Below are positions 7,654 to 18,900 of a stretch of 64,000 bases of DNA, in pieces (the stretch's first letter is position 1; each line of letters opens with the position of its first letter). This DNA comes from Bradyrhizobium sp. AZCC 1610 (GTDB taxonomy: Bacteria > Pseudomonadota > Alphaproteobacteria > Rhizobiales > Xanthobacteraceae). The notes under the pieces were generated by a model. The model worked only from the letters and a program-made list of their open reading frames with translations. It was not told where the DNA came from and made no database searches. The DNA is taken from assembly GCF_036924515.1 (NCBI RefSeq), contig NZ_JAZHRR010000001.1, positions 3,071,001 to 3,135,000 of the forward strand, in the 5' to 3' direction. The position numbers and the translations under genes are program-made.

Positions 7654-7709
7654 GCGGCGGCGTGACGTGACAAGAGCGCCGGCCTGAAGCGACTTGGTGA
7701 GTGTCGATT

Positions 7710-7723
7710 ATCACTATAGTGAT
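7710..7723. promoter_or_regulatory. 14-bp perfect palindrome in the gap before the helicase operon
   Basis: ATCACTATAGTGAT, perfectly symmetrical, lies between the Argonaute stop and the divergent small gene/helicase start. Candidate operator for the downstream cassette or the small minus-strand gene; alternatively the loopless palindrome is incidental. Confidence 0.35.
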
Positions 7724-7758
7724 GAACAAAGGGCCATGCGATTCTACAGGCGATACAC

Positions 7759-7935
7759 CTAGGAACGGCCGTCCGGCAGGAAAATACTAATGCGGTCGTC
7801 TCTGGGGAATATGGTCCAGCCTGCGCGCTGAACGTCCCCTGATCCGTTGGGCTCCGCGACATGCCGGGTTTCCGATTGGCCGTCAGCCATTGCACCTGTG
7901 GTCAAAATAGCCAAAGCCAATCTTAGGTTTAGCAT
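7759..7935 (-). CDS. Small exported protein, probably a host gene remnant
   Basis: Too short for usual ORF cut-offs: 58 residues from an ATG at 7935 to a TAG at 7759-7761. It starts with a plausible signal peptide (MLNLRLALAILTTGAMA) followed by DGQSETRHVAEPNGSGDVQR and ends in PDGRS. Codon use is good over the whole length. It runs divergently from the helicase 7977, so the two start regions share about 40 bases. The abrupt end after a strand-like FLPDGRS suggests truncation. No function known; could also be a passenger between the two defence systems. Confidence 0.42.
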   Translation of the reverse strand: MLNLRLALAILTTGAMADGQSETRHVAEPNGSGDVQRAGWTIFPRDDRISIFLPDGRS

Positions 7936-7976
7936 CTCACCGGGCGTTCAGCTATTCTGCGGAAGACTCACCGCAT

Positions 7977-10900
7977 TTGGGGCGCATCTTGGATATCTTC
8001 GAACTCGACCGATCGCTAATTGACCGATATGCCAAATTCGCCCGGTCCTTCTCCATTATTCAGGCACCCGAGATCCGGAAACAGATCGATTGGGCGTACG
8101 ATCAGCACCGTTTCTGGCCACCCCCTTTAATCACAATCAACCCTCGCTATGAAGAGGGTGCCAGCATCGATCGATTGGTTTCGGATCAGATTCTGGATTC
8201 CGAGCTTCGCCGCATATTTGCGATGGGTGAGCATCGCGAGCCCATCCGCCTCCATCGGCATCAGGAGCGGGCCATCGCAAAGGCGCAGCGTGGCGAGAGC
8301 TTTATCGTCACAACAGGAACCGGCTCCGGCAAGTCGCTTTGTTTCTTCATTCCGATCATCGACGCAGTCGTTAAAGCGCGTCGCGCCGGCGAAGGCAAAA
8401 AGACTAGAGCGATCGTAATCTACCCTATGAACGCACTAGCTAATAGTCAGCTTGAAGAGTTGGAGAAATTCATTGGGTCCTCCGGCGTCGACGAAAAGCT
8501 GCGTCCAACATTTGCGCGTTACACAGGCCAAGAATCGGATTCGAGACGGCAAGAGATTGCAAATCTCAAGCCGGATATTCTGCTCACGAACTTTATGATG
8601 CTTGAACTCTTGTTGACGCGTCAGGACAAGCTGGATCAATCGGTAATCGAAAACGCGCATGGTTTGGAGTTCCTGGTTCTCGATGAACTCCACACATATC
8701 GTGGCCGTCAAGGTGCCGATGTGGCCATGCTGGTTCGTCGCGTCAAAGAACGGCTTGCGGGGAAGAGAAAGCTGCTATGCATCGGCACGTCGGCAACGAT
8801 GTCGAATGCCGAGAATGATGAAGCGCGGAACACAGCCGTGGCGGAGGTCGGTTCCAAGCTCTTCGGCGAACCGATGGGTCCTAACTCCATCATCGACGAG
8901 CACCTAGCGCGAGTTACCGATCCAACCGCTCACGGCTCGTCGCTCGGCCAATCCCTCCGGGATGCGGTTACTGAACAGATATCCGCGAATATTAGCAACA
9001 AAGCTCTCTTTTCTCACCCTCTGGCCTGTTGGATTGAAACGGAAGTTGGTCTCATTGAAGGCGAAAAGCTGCGGCGCCGGCCACCAATGACACTAGGCGA
9101 GGCGGCCGACAAACTCGCACTCTCTACGGGCTTGAGCGCGGAGAAGTGTGCAGAAGCCTTGGCTCGCATACTATCTGTGATGGGACGTCGCGAAGATTTA
9201 AGGGGCGGTACCAGCGATCGCGCATTTCTGGCGTTTAAATTGCACCGATTTATCTCCGGGGCGGGACAAGTTTATTCCACACTTGAACCAGCAGCGTCCC
9301 GCCGCATAGTTCTTGAGGGGCAGGTGTTTCATCCAGACGATGAAACAGCACGCCTTTACCCGACATTCTTTTGCCGGGAATGCGGGCAGGAACACCACAG
9401 CGTCAGCATTGTCGGTGGGAAGGTGATTGCGCGGCCCATTGACGAACCGCCTTCGGACGAGGTCGACCCCGACGGTACAGAAGGTGGCTTTCTCGTTCCG
9501 ACGGTCAATGAAGATTTTGCCTTCTCCGGCCACATATCGGACTATCCCGATGATTGGCAGGAAACTACGCCCGCTGGCACGGAAAGGTTGAAGCAATCGC
9601 ACCGTGGAAAGCACGAAGGCTTGTTGCTGACCCTCGCTAAGGACGGCTCGTCAGATCCTCAAGGTGTTCCAGCGTGGTTTTTTCGCGGAGCTTACCGATT
9701 TTGTCCTCAGTGTCGTCATCAACCGCCATCTCAAGCCCGCGACATAAATAAGCTGGCCAGCCTGTCGGCAGAGGGTCGCAGCTCCGCGACAACGTTAATC
9801 GTTTCCACGATCCTGAGTTGGATGACGGAGGACGGAACGCTGGATGCCCATACGCAAAAGATCCTTGGCTTCACGGACAACAGGCAGGACGCGGCTCTTC
9901 AAGCAGGCCACTTCAACGATTTTATTTTTGTGACCCTGCTTCGCGGGGCCGTCGTGCGCGCCGTTCGCGACGCCGGCAACAAGGGATTAGCCGACACCCG
10001 TTTCGGCGAGGCCGTTCGTGTCGCCCTGGGGTTTGATCTCGAACGGCAGAATCGGCTCGCTGAGTGGATGCAAGACCCCGCAACGAAAGGATATCAGAAT
10101 CGTCAAGACACCCAGGAGGTCTTAACCTCGGTGCTTGCCCATCGTCTGTGGTCCGATCTCCGAAAGGGCTGGCGTTTTACGAATCCGAACCTGGAAGAAG
10201 TCGGCCTTATTCGCGTTGGCTTTCCCGGCCTCGATGAATTGGTTTCTGACCAGGAAGAGTTCGCAGGCAATAATCGCCTTGCAGGAGCGAGCCAAGATGT
10301 TCGTCGCGACCTGTTCACCATTCTATTTGACCATATGCGGAGAGGATTGGCGATTGCGACCGAAGCGCTCGATCGCGGAAAAGTTCTGCAAATCTCCGAG
10401 GGTTCGCGTCAGCGACTTCGCGACCCTTGGGCAATCGATCAGAACGAAGAAGACGAACTTCGCGAAGCTGGCTTTCTCATGGTCGATCCGCCCCGAAACA
10501 CCGAAATCGCGGCCAAAGACGCAGTTTTAATTGTCCGAGCTGGCTGGCGAACAAATCTTGGCAAGGCCCTACGCAGCAAGAAGATTTGGGGCGAAGCTCT
10601 TCCTGCTGCGGAATACGAAGAAGTTGTCCGCCAGTTGCTGAGGGCTGCTGAAGCCCACCAGATCGTCAGGCGGATCAGCGTCGGAGGTGACAAGCCGGCG
10701 TGGAGGCTTGCACCCAGCGCGCTGCGAATATTCCCAGCCGAAGAGAGAGCTGACGGACGGCGCCAGAATCCTTTTTTCCGCGAGCTCTATGAACGAGTTG
10801 CTGAAATGCTTGGTGACGAGGGAGCGATGCCGTTCGCCTTCGAGGCGAGGGAACATACCGCACAGGTCGATCACCAGGTTCGCGGCTGGCGCGAAGATCG

Positions 10901-13118
10901 TTTTCGATTTGAGAAGAAGGACAAAGAACGTATCGCCGCCAACAAGGAAGAGATGCAGCGAGAGGGCGAACCGACGAGCTTCCTGCCGGCTCTCTTTTGC
11001 TCACCGACGATGGAACTTGGTGTCGACATCAGCGCGCTGAATACTGTGTATTTGCGGAACGTTCCGCCTACACCGGCTAACTATACCCAGCGCGCGGGCC
11101 GTTCAGGGCGGAGCGGCCAGGCGGCCCTCGTCGTTACCTATTGCGCTTCCCAATCGCCCCACGACCAATACTATTTTTCAAATCGCGCGGCCCTCGTGGC
11201 GGGCGTCGTAAGGCCGCCTGCTCTTGATCTTGCCAATCGCGATCTTCTCCGCAGCCATCTTCATGCTGAATGGCTGTCGGAAGCCCGCGTACCACTTGCC
11301 GCATCGATCCCAGAGAATCTGGATATGAACAAGGCGGAGATGCCGGTCGCGTCGAACATCGAAACGGAGCTTACAGACCTTAAAAATAGTCAAAAGGCTC
11401 GGCCGATTATGCGCCGACTGCTGGAATCAACATTGCCGGCAATCGATCTCAAGGATGCGCCCTGGTTAGATGACCTTGATGCATTTGTCGCTGACGTCGA
11501 CATGAATGCTTCTGCAAACTTTTCAAAGACCTTTGAACGCTGGCGCGAGCTTTATCGCGGGGCAAAACGCGAGCAGGAAGAAGCAAACATCATCCAGCAA
11601 AAGACTACTTTTCGACCGGGTGAACGCAAAGAAGCAGCAACCCGATATTACCGTGCGACGCAGGAGCTAGATATGCTTGAGCGCGGTCAAGCAACGAATG
11701 GCTCGGATTTCTACGCCTATCGATATCTCGCAACCGAAGGGTTTCTTCCGGGTTACAACTTCCCGCGCTTGCCACTCTACGCGTTCATTCCGGCCACAAG
11801 GCGTGCCGCAGTTCTTCAGCGACCACGATTTCTAGCTATTTCGGAGTTCGGTCCCAACAGCTTGATCTATCACGAGGGTCGAGTATTTCGGGTGGTCAGG
11901 GCGAAGTTGCCTTCTCACGGTCGGATCGAGGGTGGTCTACTCGGAACAACCACACTGGTCCTTTGCAGCGTTTGTGGCGCTGCGCATGACGATAAGGTTG
12001 CTGAACGCTGCCACGCTTGCGGATCCTCGCTAGACGGTGATCGGTTCGACGACATATATCGGATCGATAATGTGGAGACGGCGCCCTCAACCCGGATCAC
12101 CGCCAATGACGAAGATCGTCAACGTCGAGGCTTCGAAATTCAGACCGTCTTTCAATGGCCGATGGATCAAGGGCGCCCAGACATTCGAGCGCTTACATTG
12201 AGGTCCAATGAAAGTCCTCTGCTCCATCTCGACTATGGGGCAGTCACCAAGCTTTCCCGGATCAATAAGGGCCTACGCCGTCGCAAATCAAAAACCACCT
12301 TTGGATTCTGTATCGATCCATCGTCAGGTCGTTGGGTAAAGGATTCTGCCAATGGAGGCGACGACGATGGTGACGTCACAATTCCGCGTCCGCAGAGAAT
12401 CGTGCCGATTGTTCAAGACTATAAAAATGCCTTGTTACTCCGGCCGGTGGCGTCGTTCGATGAAGCCCAGATGGCAACGCTCCAGCATGCGCTGATTCGT
12501 GGAATTGAGATCGTTGCGGAGCTAGAAGAAGGCGAACTGCTTGGCGAGCCGATGCCCAAGCGCGATACGCGAAATGCGATTCTGCTCTACGAGGCGACGG
12601 AGGGCGGCGCCGGCGTACTCAATCGTCTAGTTTCAGATCCCAAACGGATGGCTGAGGTTGCGCGCGAAGCGCTACGGCTCATGCACTACGAGGAGCCGTT
12701 CAACAGTACTCCGTTGAAGGAATCGGCCGATGCCTGTGTCGCAGGCTGCTATCGTTGCCTTCTGTCTTATTTCAATCAAACCGACCACGAATCAATCGAC
12801 CGGCGAGACCCGGAGGTGGTCGAATTCCTGAGGTCACTTATCAGCGCCAATTTGACGCAAACCGAGGCCAACAGGCCATCCGACCTTTGGACAACGGCAA
12901 TCGAACGTTGGAAACTTCCCATGCCTGGCGGAAGGCAAATCGACGACACGTTGTATCCATTGTACTGGGAAATGCACCGACTGCTTGCGGTGCCGGGCGC
13001 TGAAATCGACACGCTGCGGCAGCGGTGTGACGATCTCGGCATCGACCTTATTTCGCTGCCCGCGGAACCGGGTGAGTTTCCACCCGATGCTTTACTCGCC
13101 GCGCTGGGATCTCCCTGA
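7977..13118 (+). CDS. DISARM/Druantia-like DEAD/DEAH helicase with DUF1998-type C-terminus
   Basis: 1713 residues. Helicase core: Walker A TTGTGSGKS near residue 115, motif II DELH near 235, then GTSATMS; second RecA domain with PTMELGVDISALNTVY and QRAGRSGRSG near 1005-1050. Cysteine pairs (CRECGQEH near 465, CPQCRH near 577, CSVCGAAHD and CHACG near 1330) suggest zinc knuckles. The C-terminus has YEATEGGAGVLNRL and CVAGCYRCLLSYFNQ, the DUF1998/MZB signature of MrfA and DrmB. Thus helicase and DUF1998 parts, separate as DrmA and DrmB in DISARM, are in one chain. Start: TTG at 7977 with GGAAGA upstream; a TTG at 7989 is possible. The stop overlaps the next start (TGATG). Probably loads on or translocates along invading DNA. 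Confidence 0.75.
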   Translation: MGRILDIFELDRSLIDRYAKFARSFSIIQAPEIRKQIDWAYDQHRFWPPPLITINPRYEEGASIDRLVSDQILDSELRRIFAMGEHREPIRLHRHQERAIAKAQRGESFIVTTGTGSGKSLCFFIPIIDAVVKARRAGEGKKTRAIVIYPMNALANSQLEELEKFIGSSGVDEKLRPTFARYTGQESDSRRQEIANLKPDILLTNFMMLELLLTRQDKLDQSVIENAHGLEFLVLDELHTYRGRQGADVAMLVRRVKERLAGKRKLLCIGTSATMSNAENDEARNTAVAEVGSKLFGEPMGPNSIIDEHLARVTDPTAHGSSLGQSLRDAVTEQISANISNKALFSHPLACWIETEVGLIEGEKLRRRPPMTLGEAADKLALSTGLSAEKCAEALARILSVMGRREDLRGGTSDRAFLAFKLHRFISGAGQVYSTLEPAASRRIVLEGQVFHPDDETARLYPTFFCRECGQEHHSVSIVGGKVIARPIDEPPSDEVDPDGTEGGFLVPTVNEDFAFSGHISDYPDDWQETTPAGTERLKQSHRGKHEGLLLTLAKDGSSDPQGVPAWFFRGAYRFCPQCRHQPPSQARDINKLASLSAEGRSSATTLIVSTILSWMTEDGTLDAHTQKILGFTDNRQDAALQAGHFNDFIFVTLLRGAVVRAVRDAGNKGLADTRFGEAVRVALGFDLERQNRLAEWMQDPATKGYQNRQDTQEVLTSVLAHRLWSDLRKGWRFTNPNLEEVGLIRVGFPGLDELVSDQEEFAGNNRLAGASQDVRRDLFTILFDHMRRGLAIATEALDRGKVLQISEGSRQRLRDPWAIDQNEEDELREAGFLMVDPPRNTEIAAKDAVLIVRAGWRTNLGKALRSKKIWGEALPAAEYEEVVRQLLRAAEAHQIVRRISVGGDKPAWRLAPSALRIFPAEERADGRRQNPFFRELYERVAEMLGDEGAMPFAFEAREHTAQVDHQVRGWREDRFRFEKKDKERIAANKEEMQREGEPTSFLPALFCSPTMELGVDISALNTVYLRNVPPTPANYTQRAGRSGRSGQAALVVTYCASQSPHDQYYFSNRAALVAGVVRPPALDLANRDLLRSHLHAEWLSEARVPLAASIPENLDMNKAEMPVASNIETELTDLKNSQKARPIMRRLLESTLPAIDLKDAPWLDDLDAFVADVDMNASANFSKTFERWRELYRGAKREQEEANIIQQKTTFRPGERKEAATRYYRATQELDMLERGQATNGSDFYAYRYLATEGFLPGYNFPRLPLYAFIPATRRAAVLQRPRFLAISEFGPNSLIYHEGRVFRVVRAKLPSHGRIEGGLLGTTTLVLCSVCGAAHDDKVAERCHACGSSLDGDRFDDIYRIDNVETAPSTRITANDEDRQRRGFEIQTVFQWPMDQGRPDIRALTLRSNESPLLHLDYGAVTKLSRINKGLRRRKSKTTFGFCIDPSSGRWVKDSANGGDDDGDVTIPRPQRIVPIVQDYKNALLLRPVASFDEAQMATLQHALIRGIEIVAELEEGELLGEPMPKRDTRNAILLYEATEGGAGVLNRLVSDPKRMAEVAREALRLMHYEEPFNSTPLKESADACVAGCYRCLLSYFNQTDHESIDRRDPEVVEFLRSLISANLTQTEANRPSDLWTTAIERWKLPMPGGRQIDDTLYPLYWEMHRLLAVPGAEIDTLRQRCDDLGIDLISLPAEPGEFPPDALLAALGSP

Positions 13119-15910
13119 TGGAAACGACTCGTTTTTCTCCTGGCGATCTTATCGAAGCACGGGGTCGAGAGTGGGTCGTACTGCCGTCACCCGCCGAGGG
13201 ACTCCTGAACATTCGTCCGCTCTCAGGTTCCGAGGCGGATGCACAAGTGATTGCACCGGCGCTTGAGCGCATGCCCGTCCGCCCGGCGCGATTTGAAACA
13301 CCGAAATTGGACCAGCTAGACACCCAGGACGCTGCGCGCCTTCTCTCGGACGGATTGCGCCTTTCGCTCCGACGAGGAGCTGGACCGTTCCGCAGCGCCG
13401 CACATCTGGGCGTGGAGCCGAGGGCGTATCAACTCGTGCCGCTTATGATGGGGCTGAAGCTGACGACGGTGCGGTTACTGATTGCCGACGACGTCGGCAT
13501 CGGAAAGACGATCGAAGCCGGTATTATCATCAGGGAGATGCTCGATCGCGGAATTGTCGATCGCTTTTCGGTACTCTGTCCGCCTCATCTTGTTGATCAG
13601 TGGGTCACGGAACTCGCAGAAAAGTTCGACGTCGAAGCTGTTGCCGTCACGTCTTCCAAAGCACGTAGTCTCGAACGAGGACTACCTGCCGCGCAAAGCC
13701 TGTTCGAAGCATATCCTTACACTGTCGTCAGCCTCGACTACATTAAGGCCGACAGCCGCCGTGCCGAGTTCACGCGCGCCTGTCCAGCCTTGGTTATCGT
13801 CGACGAAGCGCATGCTTGCGTCGGTGGGGAGAAGGGCAAGCACCAAAGGTATGAACTACTTCAGAGATTGGCCGAGGATGAACGGCGCCACTTGCTTTTG
13901 CTCACGGCCACACCGCACAGCGGGGACGAAGCAGCTTTCGACCGGCTGCTCGGGCTGATCCATCCTGACTTTGCCGCAGGCCCCACTGGGGCGGATGAGA
14001 ACAGTCGTACCCGGTACGCGCGGCGTTTGGCGCAGCATTTCGTGCAGCGACGGCGCGCTGACATCACCGAGGGCGGATGGGACGAGCGGCGCACCTTTCC
14101 GAAGCACAACGTGGACGACGAAGGCTTTACTTTGGTGGGGGATTTCCTCCAGTTCCAAGAGGACGTCCTGGACTACTGTATGGCCGTTACCGATCGCGCG
14201 GGGGTCGACCAACGTCGTCGTCGGCTTGCGTTCTGGGGCACTCTGGCACTCATGCGCTGTGTCGGTTCCTCCGCGGCGGCAGCGGCGAGTGCTTTGCGCA
14301 ATCGTCTCGGCGGCTTGGCCGAGGAAGAGTCAATTGAGCCCATCGTATTGGACGAGGACGACGGTCTACTCGATGAAGGGGATATCGAGCCTGCGACGGC
14401 GATCGAAGACAGCGAAGAGCGCGCCGCGCTTGATACGTTAATCAAAACGGCCGGCAAGCTTGATGCTCGAAGAGATGAGGATCCAAAGATCAAAGCGTTG
14501 CTCAAGCGCTTGAAGCCGCTCCTGAAAGACAATGTCAAACCTGTAATTTTTTGCCGGTTCATTGCGACGGCTGAGGCGTTGGGCGAAGTCCTGAAGGGAG
14601 CCTGGCCGAAGCATGAGATTGCCGTCGTGACCGGCCGGCTCACTCCTGAGGAGCGACGCGCTCGGGTCGATGCGACTGAACCTTTTGACAATCGTATTCT
14701 GGTCGCGACCGACTGCCTTTCGGAAGGTATCAATCTTCAATCACTCTTTGATGCCGTGATTCATTACGATTTGAGTTGGAATCCGACGCGACATCAACAG
14801 CGAGAAGGCCGCGTCAATCGGTTTGGTCAGCAATCGGACAACGTTTGGTCCGTCACCATGTTCGGGGAAAACAGCGCAATTGACGGTGCGGTGCTTGGCG
14901 TGATCTTGCGAAAGGCTGAAGCTATACGAAAGGCAACCGGCGTTTCCGTCCCCATGCCCGAGGATAGCGAAGGCATCACGGCGGCTCTGATGCAAGCGAT
15001 GCTCCTGCGGCGCGGCGGCTCGCGCGCACAGCGTGTGTTTGATTTCGGCGGAGCGCCCGAACGGCTGGAAGCCAAGTGGCGGGATGCGGAAGAAAATGCC
15101 AAAGCGAGCCGGGCCCGCTATGCGCAGGGCGCAATGCGCCCGGAAGAAGTGTTGCCGGAATGGCGGGCTATGAGAGCGCTCAACGGTGGGCCAAGTGAGG
15201 TGGGCCGGTTCACCGACCGAGCGTTGAAGCGCATCGGGACCGGGCTAGAGACCAAAGGTAGCTTGCTCCTAGCCCATCTCGACCATTTGCCCGAACCGAT
15301 GAAGGATCGATTGGAAGCGCGCGGCTTGCACGGTACACGCCGCATCGCCTTTGAAGACAATCCCTTGCCCGGCGTGATGCACGTTGGCCGCGTGCACCCC
15401 CTCGTGGCCACTCTTGCCGAGACCCTGACCGAGGGTGCATTGGATCCGCAAGGCTCCGCGATTGCAAATCCGCTTGGACGGGCCGGTGTCTGGCGGACGC
15501 GATCGGTATCGCAGATGTCGACGCTGCTCTTGCTTCGCCTTCGTTTCAAGCTCGTGACCAGTGGACGGTCAGCAAGTCTTATGTTGGCGGAAGAAGCGAC
15601 GGGGCTGGCCTTTGGCGGCACGAAAACTGAAGCAATCCGCGAAGGTCTTGACGCGCTGACGCTGCTCGAAACCGAGGCGGCGGGTAATATCGTCGAGCGC
15701 GTACGCCAAACCCGGCTTGAACAGGCGATCGCGCGCCTACCGGGTTATGAGAACGCCATTCGAACATTCGCTGAGGCGCGCGGACAGGCGTTGTCAACCG
15801 ATCATCTTCGGTTGACCGATGCGGCGCGCGGGGGAGCGACCGTTGTAGTGACGCCGGTCCTGCCGGCGGATGTTATAGGCCTTTATGTTTTGCTTCCGGA
15901 GGACGAATAG
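13118..15910 (+). CDS. DrmD-like SNF2 family helicase
   Basis: 930 residues. SNF2/Swi2-type ATPase: after an N-terminal beta domain (FSPGDLIEARGREWVVL) come AYQLVPLMMGL, Walker A ADDVGIGKTIEAG at about 123-135, LCPPHLVDQWVTEL, motif II IVDEAHAC near 230, LTATPHSG, and the second lobe with DCLSEGINLQSLFDAV and NPTRHQQREGRVNRFGQ. This matches the DrmD helicase of class 1 DISARM. It is coupled to the helicase upstream and to the methylase downstream, where stop and GTG start share a base. Expected to move on DNA and cooperate with the methylase to tell self from non-self; the exact role is inference. Confidence 0.78.
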   Translation: METTRFSPGDLIEARGREWVVLPSPAEGLLNIRPLSGSEADAQVIAPALERMPVRPARFETPKLDQLDTQDAARLLSDGLRLSLRRGAGPFRSAAHLGVEPRAYQLVPLMMGLKLTTVRLLIADDVGIGKTIEAGIIIREMLDRGIVDRFSVLCPPHLVDQWVTELAEKFDVEAVAVTSSKARSLERGLPAAQSLFEAYPYTVVSLDYIKADSRRAEFTRACPALVIVDEAHACVGGEKGKHQRYELLQRLAEDERRHLLLLTATPHSGDEAAFDRLLGLIHPDFAAGPTGADENSRTRYARRLAQHFVQRRRADITEGGWDERRTFPKHNVDDEGFTLVGDFLQFQEDVLDYCMAVTDRAGVDQRRRRLAFWGTLALMRCVGSSAAAAASALRNRLGGLAEEESIEPIVLDEDDGLLDEGDIEPATAIEDSEERAALDTLIKTAGKLDARRDEDPKIKALLKRLKPLLKDNVKPVIFCRFIATAEALGEVLKGAWPKHEIAVVTGRLTPEERRARVDATEPFDNRILVATDCLSEGINLQSLFDAVIHYDLSWNPTRHQQREGRVNRFGQQSDNVWSVTMFGENSAIDGAVLGVILRKAEAIRKATGVSVPMPEDSEGITAALMQAMLLRRGGSRAQRVFDFGGAPERLEAKWRDAEENAKASRARYAQGAMRPEEVLPEWRAMRALNGGPSEVGRFTDRALKRIGTGLETKGSLLLAHLDHLPEPMKDRLEARGLHGTRRIAFEDNPLPGVMHVGRVHPLVATLAETLTEGALDPQGSAIANPLGRAGVWRTRSVSQMSTLLLLRLRFKLVTSGRSASLMLAEEATGLAFGGTKTEAIREGLDALTLLETEAAGNIVERVRQTRLEQAIARLPGYENAIRTFAEARGQALSTDHLRLTDAARGGATVVVTPVLPADVIGLYVLLPEDE

Positions 15911-18900
15911 TGGCGCCCCATATGAAGCGGGCCGCCGATATCGGGTTGGCCGCGATTAGCGTCGAAGGCGGCCTAATCAGCCCGGAAAAACTCGCCGAGA
16001 TTGCGGCGACAGCGCCGGACGCGAAGGCGGCGGCCGATTATCATTGTCCCAAGGGAACCTCGCTTCGCGATGAGATAACCCGGTATTTTCGCATTGGACA
16101 GGCTCACTGGCAGGCGTGGTCACGGGTCGACAAACCGACGGTTACGCAAACAGCCGCCTTCGCAAAAGCGCTGCTACAGGAGGCGTTCGGCTTCGAAGCC
16201 TTGAAAGGCCCCGCCGATCACATAGCGGATGGCCACCGCTACCGAATTGCGTGGGAAGCAAAAGGCGGCCGCGTGCCGATCGTCGTTGCGACGCCGATCG
16301 GAAATGAAAACGGCAAGACGGTCGAAGCATTCACAAAGGCCTTAGCGGAATTTGGCGACGGCAATCCGGAAGGCGTCGCAAGGCGCAGTCCTGTCGCGCT
16401 CCTTCAGGATTGGTTGAACACCGGCCCCGATTGTATATGGGGCCTTGTCTTCGCCGGAGATCGCGTTCGCCTGATGCGAGACAATGCAAGCTTCACTCGC
16501 CCCGCCTACATCGAAGCCGATCTCGGCGCGATCTTTCGCGACGAGATGTTCGCCGATTTTACCGCTATCTGGCTGCTGATTCATGCCACTCGTTTTGGTG
16601 CCGAAGACGCACCTGCCGGCGATTCTTCTCTGGAGAGATGGCGCGAGGCCGGCCAGCGTGCCGGTACCGCTGCGCGCGAGCGCCTGCGCGGAAGTGTCGA
16701 GGACACACTCTTGGCCCTGGGCCAGGGATTTCTTGATGCTAATCCCGGTCTGCGCGCCAAGCTCGATGATCACTCTATTTCGATGCAGGCGTGGTTTGAG
16801 CAGCTTCTGCGGGTCGTTTATCGCCTGATATTCCTCGCCGTTGCCGAAGACCGCGATTTGCTGCTTTCGCCCGGTATCAGCGCAGCCGTGCGCGCGTTGT
16901 ATCTTAATGGCTACGGGTTCGCCCACCTGCGTGACAGATCTGTTCGGCGATCCGCCCACGATCATCACTTCGACGCCTGGGAAGGCGCGAAGATCGTATT
17001 TCACGCGCTGGAACATGGCGAGAAGATGCTGGGCCTGCCGGCGCTCGCGGGACTTTTTGCCAGCGGTCTGACGCCGGACCTGGATGACACGAAACTTCCC
17101 AATCGCGCCTTCATGGCGGCGATTTTCAAATTGAGCTGGTTGATGGACGACAACCGCCGCGTCCGCATCAACTGGCGCGACATGGCGACCGAGGAATTAG
17201 GCTCGGTTTATGAAGGGCTGCTCGAGCTCGTGCCGGTGCGTGAGGATCGTGGCCGCACCTTCGCCTTTGCCGGTGGTGCGGAAGCGAAGGGAAACGCGCG
17301 CAAAATCTCCGGCAGCTATTATACGCCTGACAGCCTGGTGCAGACGTTGCTCGACGGCGCGCTCGATCCAGTACTCGATCGGGCTGAGGCTGAAGGCGGC
17401 GCGGACGCCATTCTTGCTCTCAACGTCATCGATCCCGCCTGCGGGTCGGGGCATTTTCTGTTGGGGGCCGCGCGGCGCATGGCGACACGTGTAGCCCAGC
17501 TTCGGGACAACGACGCTCCCGACTATCCCGCCGCGATGCGCGACGTCGCGCGCAATTGCATTCACGGCGTCGACCGCAATCCGATGGCAGTCGAACTTGC
17601 AAAGGTAGCGCTCTGGATCGAGACCGTGGAGCCCGGAAAGCCCCTGGGATTTCTTGACGCGAACATACAATGCGGCGACAGCCTGCTCGGTGTCTTCGAC
17701 CTAAAGGCGTTGGAAGAGGGGATTCCTGACGACGCTTACAAGCCACTGACTGGCGACGACAAGGAAACCGCAAAATGGTTCGCCAGGCGCAACAAGGCGG
17801 AGAAGGCCGGACAAGGTAGTTTCGACTGGCCTAGCGGCGGCGGCGGACTTCCGCCGGGAAAACTCGCCACTGACATGGATGACTTGCGTCACCTGCCAGA
17901 AGACACGGTCGAACAGGTGGAGGCGAAGCGAAAACAGTTTGTGGCCTGGACAAACAACCCGAGGCGATGGGCGACAAAGGTTGCATGCAATCTTTACACC
18001 GCAGCGTTCCTATTGCCGAAAAAGGGCGGCGCTCCCGCAAACACTAACAGTGTGACGATCCCGACAACAGCGCACGTGCGCACCCGGCTCGGCGGCGGAA
18101 CTCTGTATGGTCCCTTGGAAGCCGCGGCGATCGACGCCGCGGAATATGCGCGCGCTTTTCACTGGCCGCTTGCCTTCCCGGAGGTGATGATCACACGGGG
18201 CGGTTTCGACGTTGTCCTGGGCAATCCGCCGTGGGAACGGATCAAGCTTCAGGAGCAGGAGTTCTTCGCGACCCGTTCACCCGACATTGCTCTGGCGCCG
18301 AACGCCGCGGCGCGCGGGAAGATGATCCGCGAGCTGGCCGTCGCCGAACCGAGTAGCCCGGCGCGGTTACTTTACGAACAATTTGAGTTCGCGAAGCGCG
18401 TTGCTGAGGCTTCGTCGGTTTTCTTCACGTCTCCGAAGGACGAAGACCCGACTAAGATAGACCTCGCAAAAGTCGGGAAGGCGCGCCGCTATCCTTGGAC
18501 AGGGCGCGGCGATGTGAATACCTACGCTTTATTCGCTGAGCACTTCCTGAGTCTAACGTCGCCGAGCGGACAAGCGGGACTGATCGTTCCGACCGGGATT
18601 GCCACGGACGCCACCACTGCTCCTTTCTTCAGTTATCTGGTGAGCACGAAGCGATTAGCTCGACTGTTTGATTTCGAGAACTCGGCACCGATCTTCCCGG
18701 GCGTCCATCGCAGCTACAAATTCTCTCTCCTTATTTTCGGTCACGATGTAGGGGCTGCGGACTTCGCATTCTTTCTAACCGATTCCTCGCAACTGAGCGA
18801 ACCGCGTCGTCGCTTTACGCTCACGCCGGAAGAGATCGCGCAGATAAACCCTAACACAAAGACGGCGCCCATCTTCCGTGCCCAAGCGGACGCTAAACTA

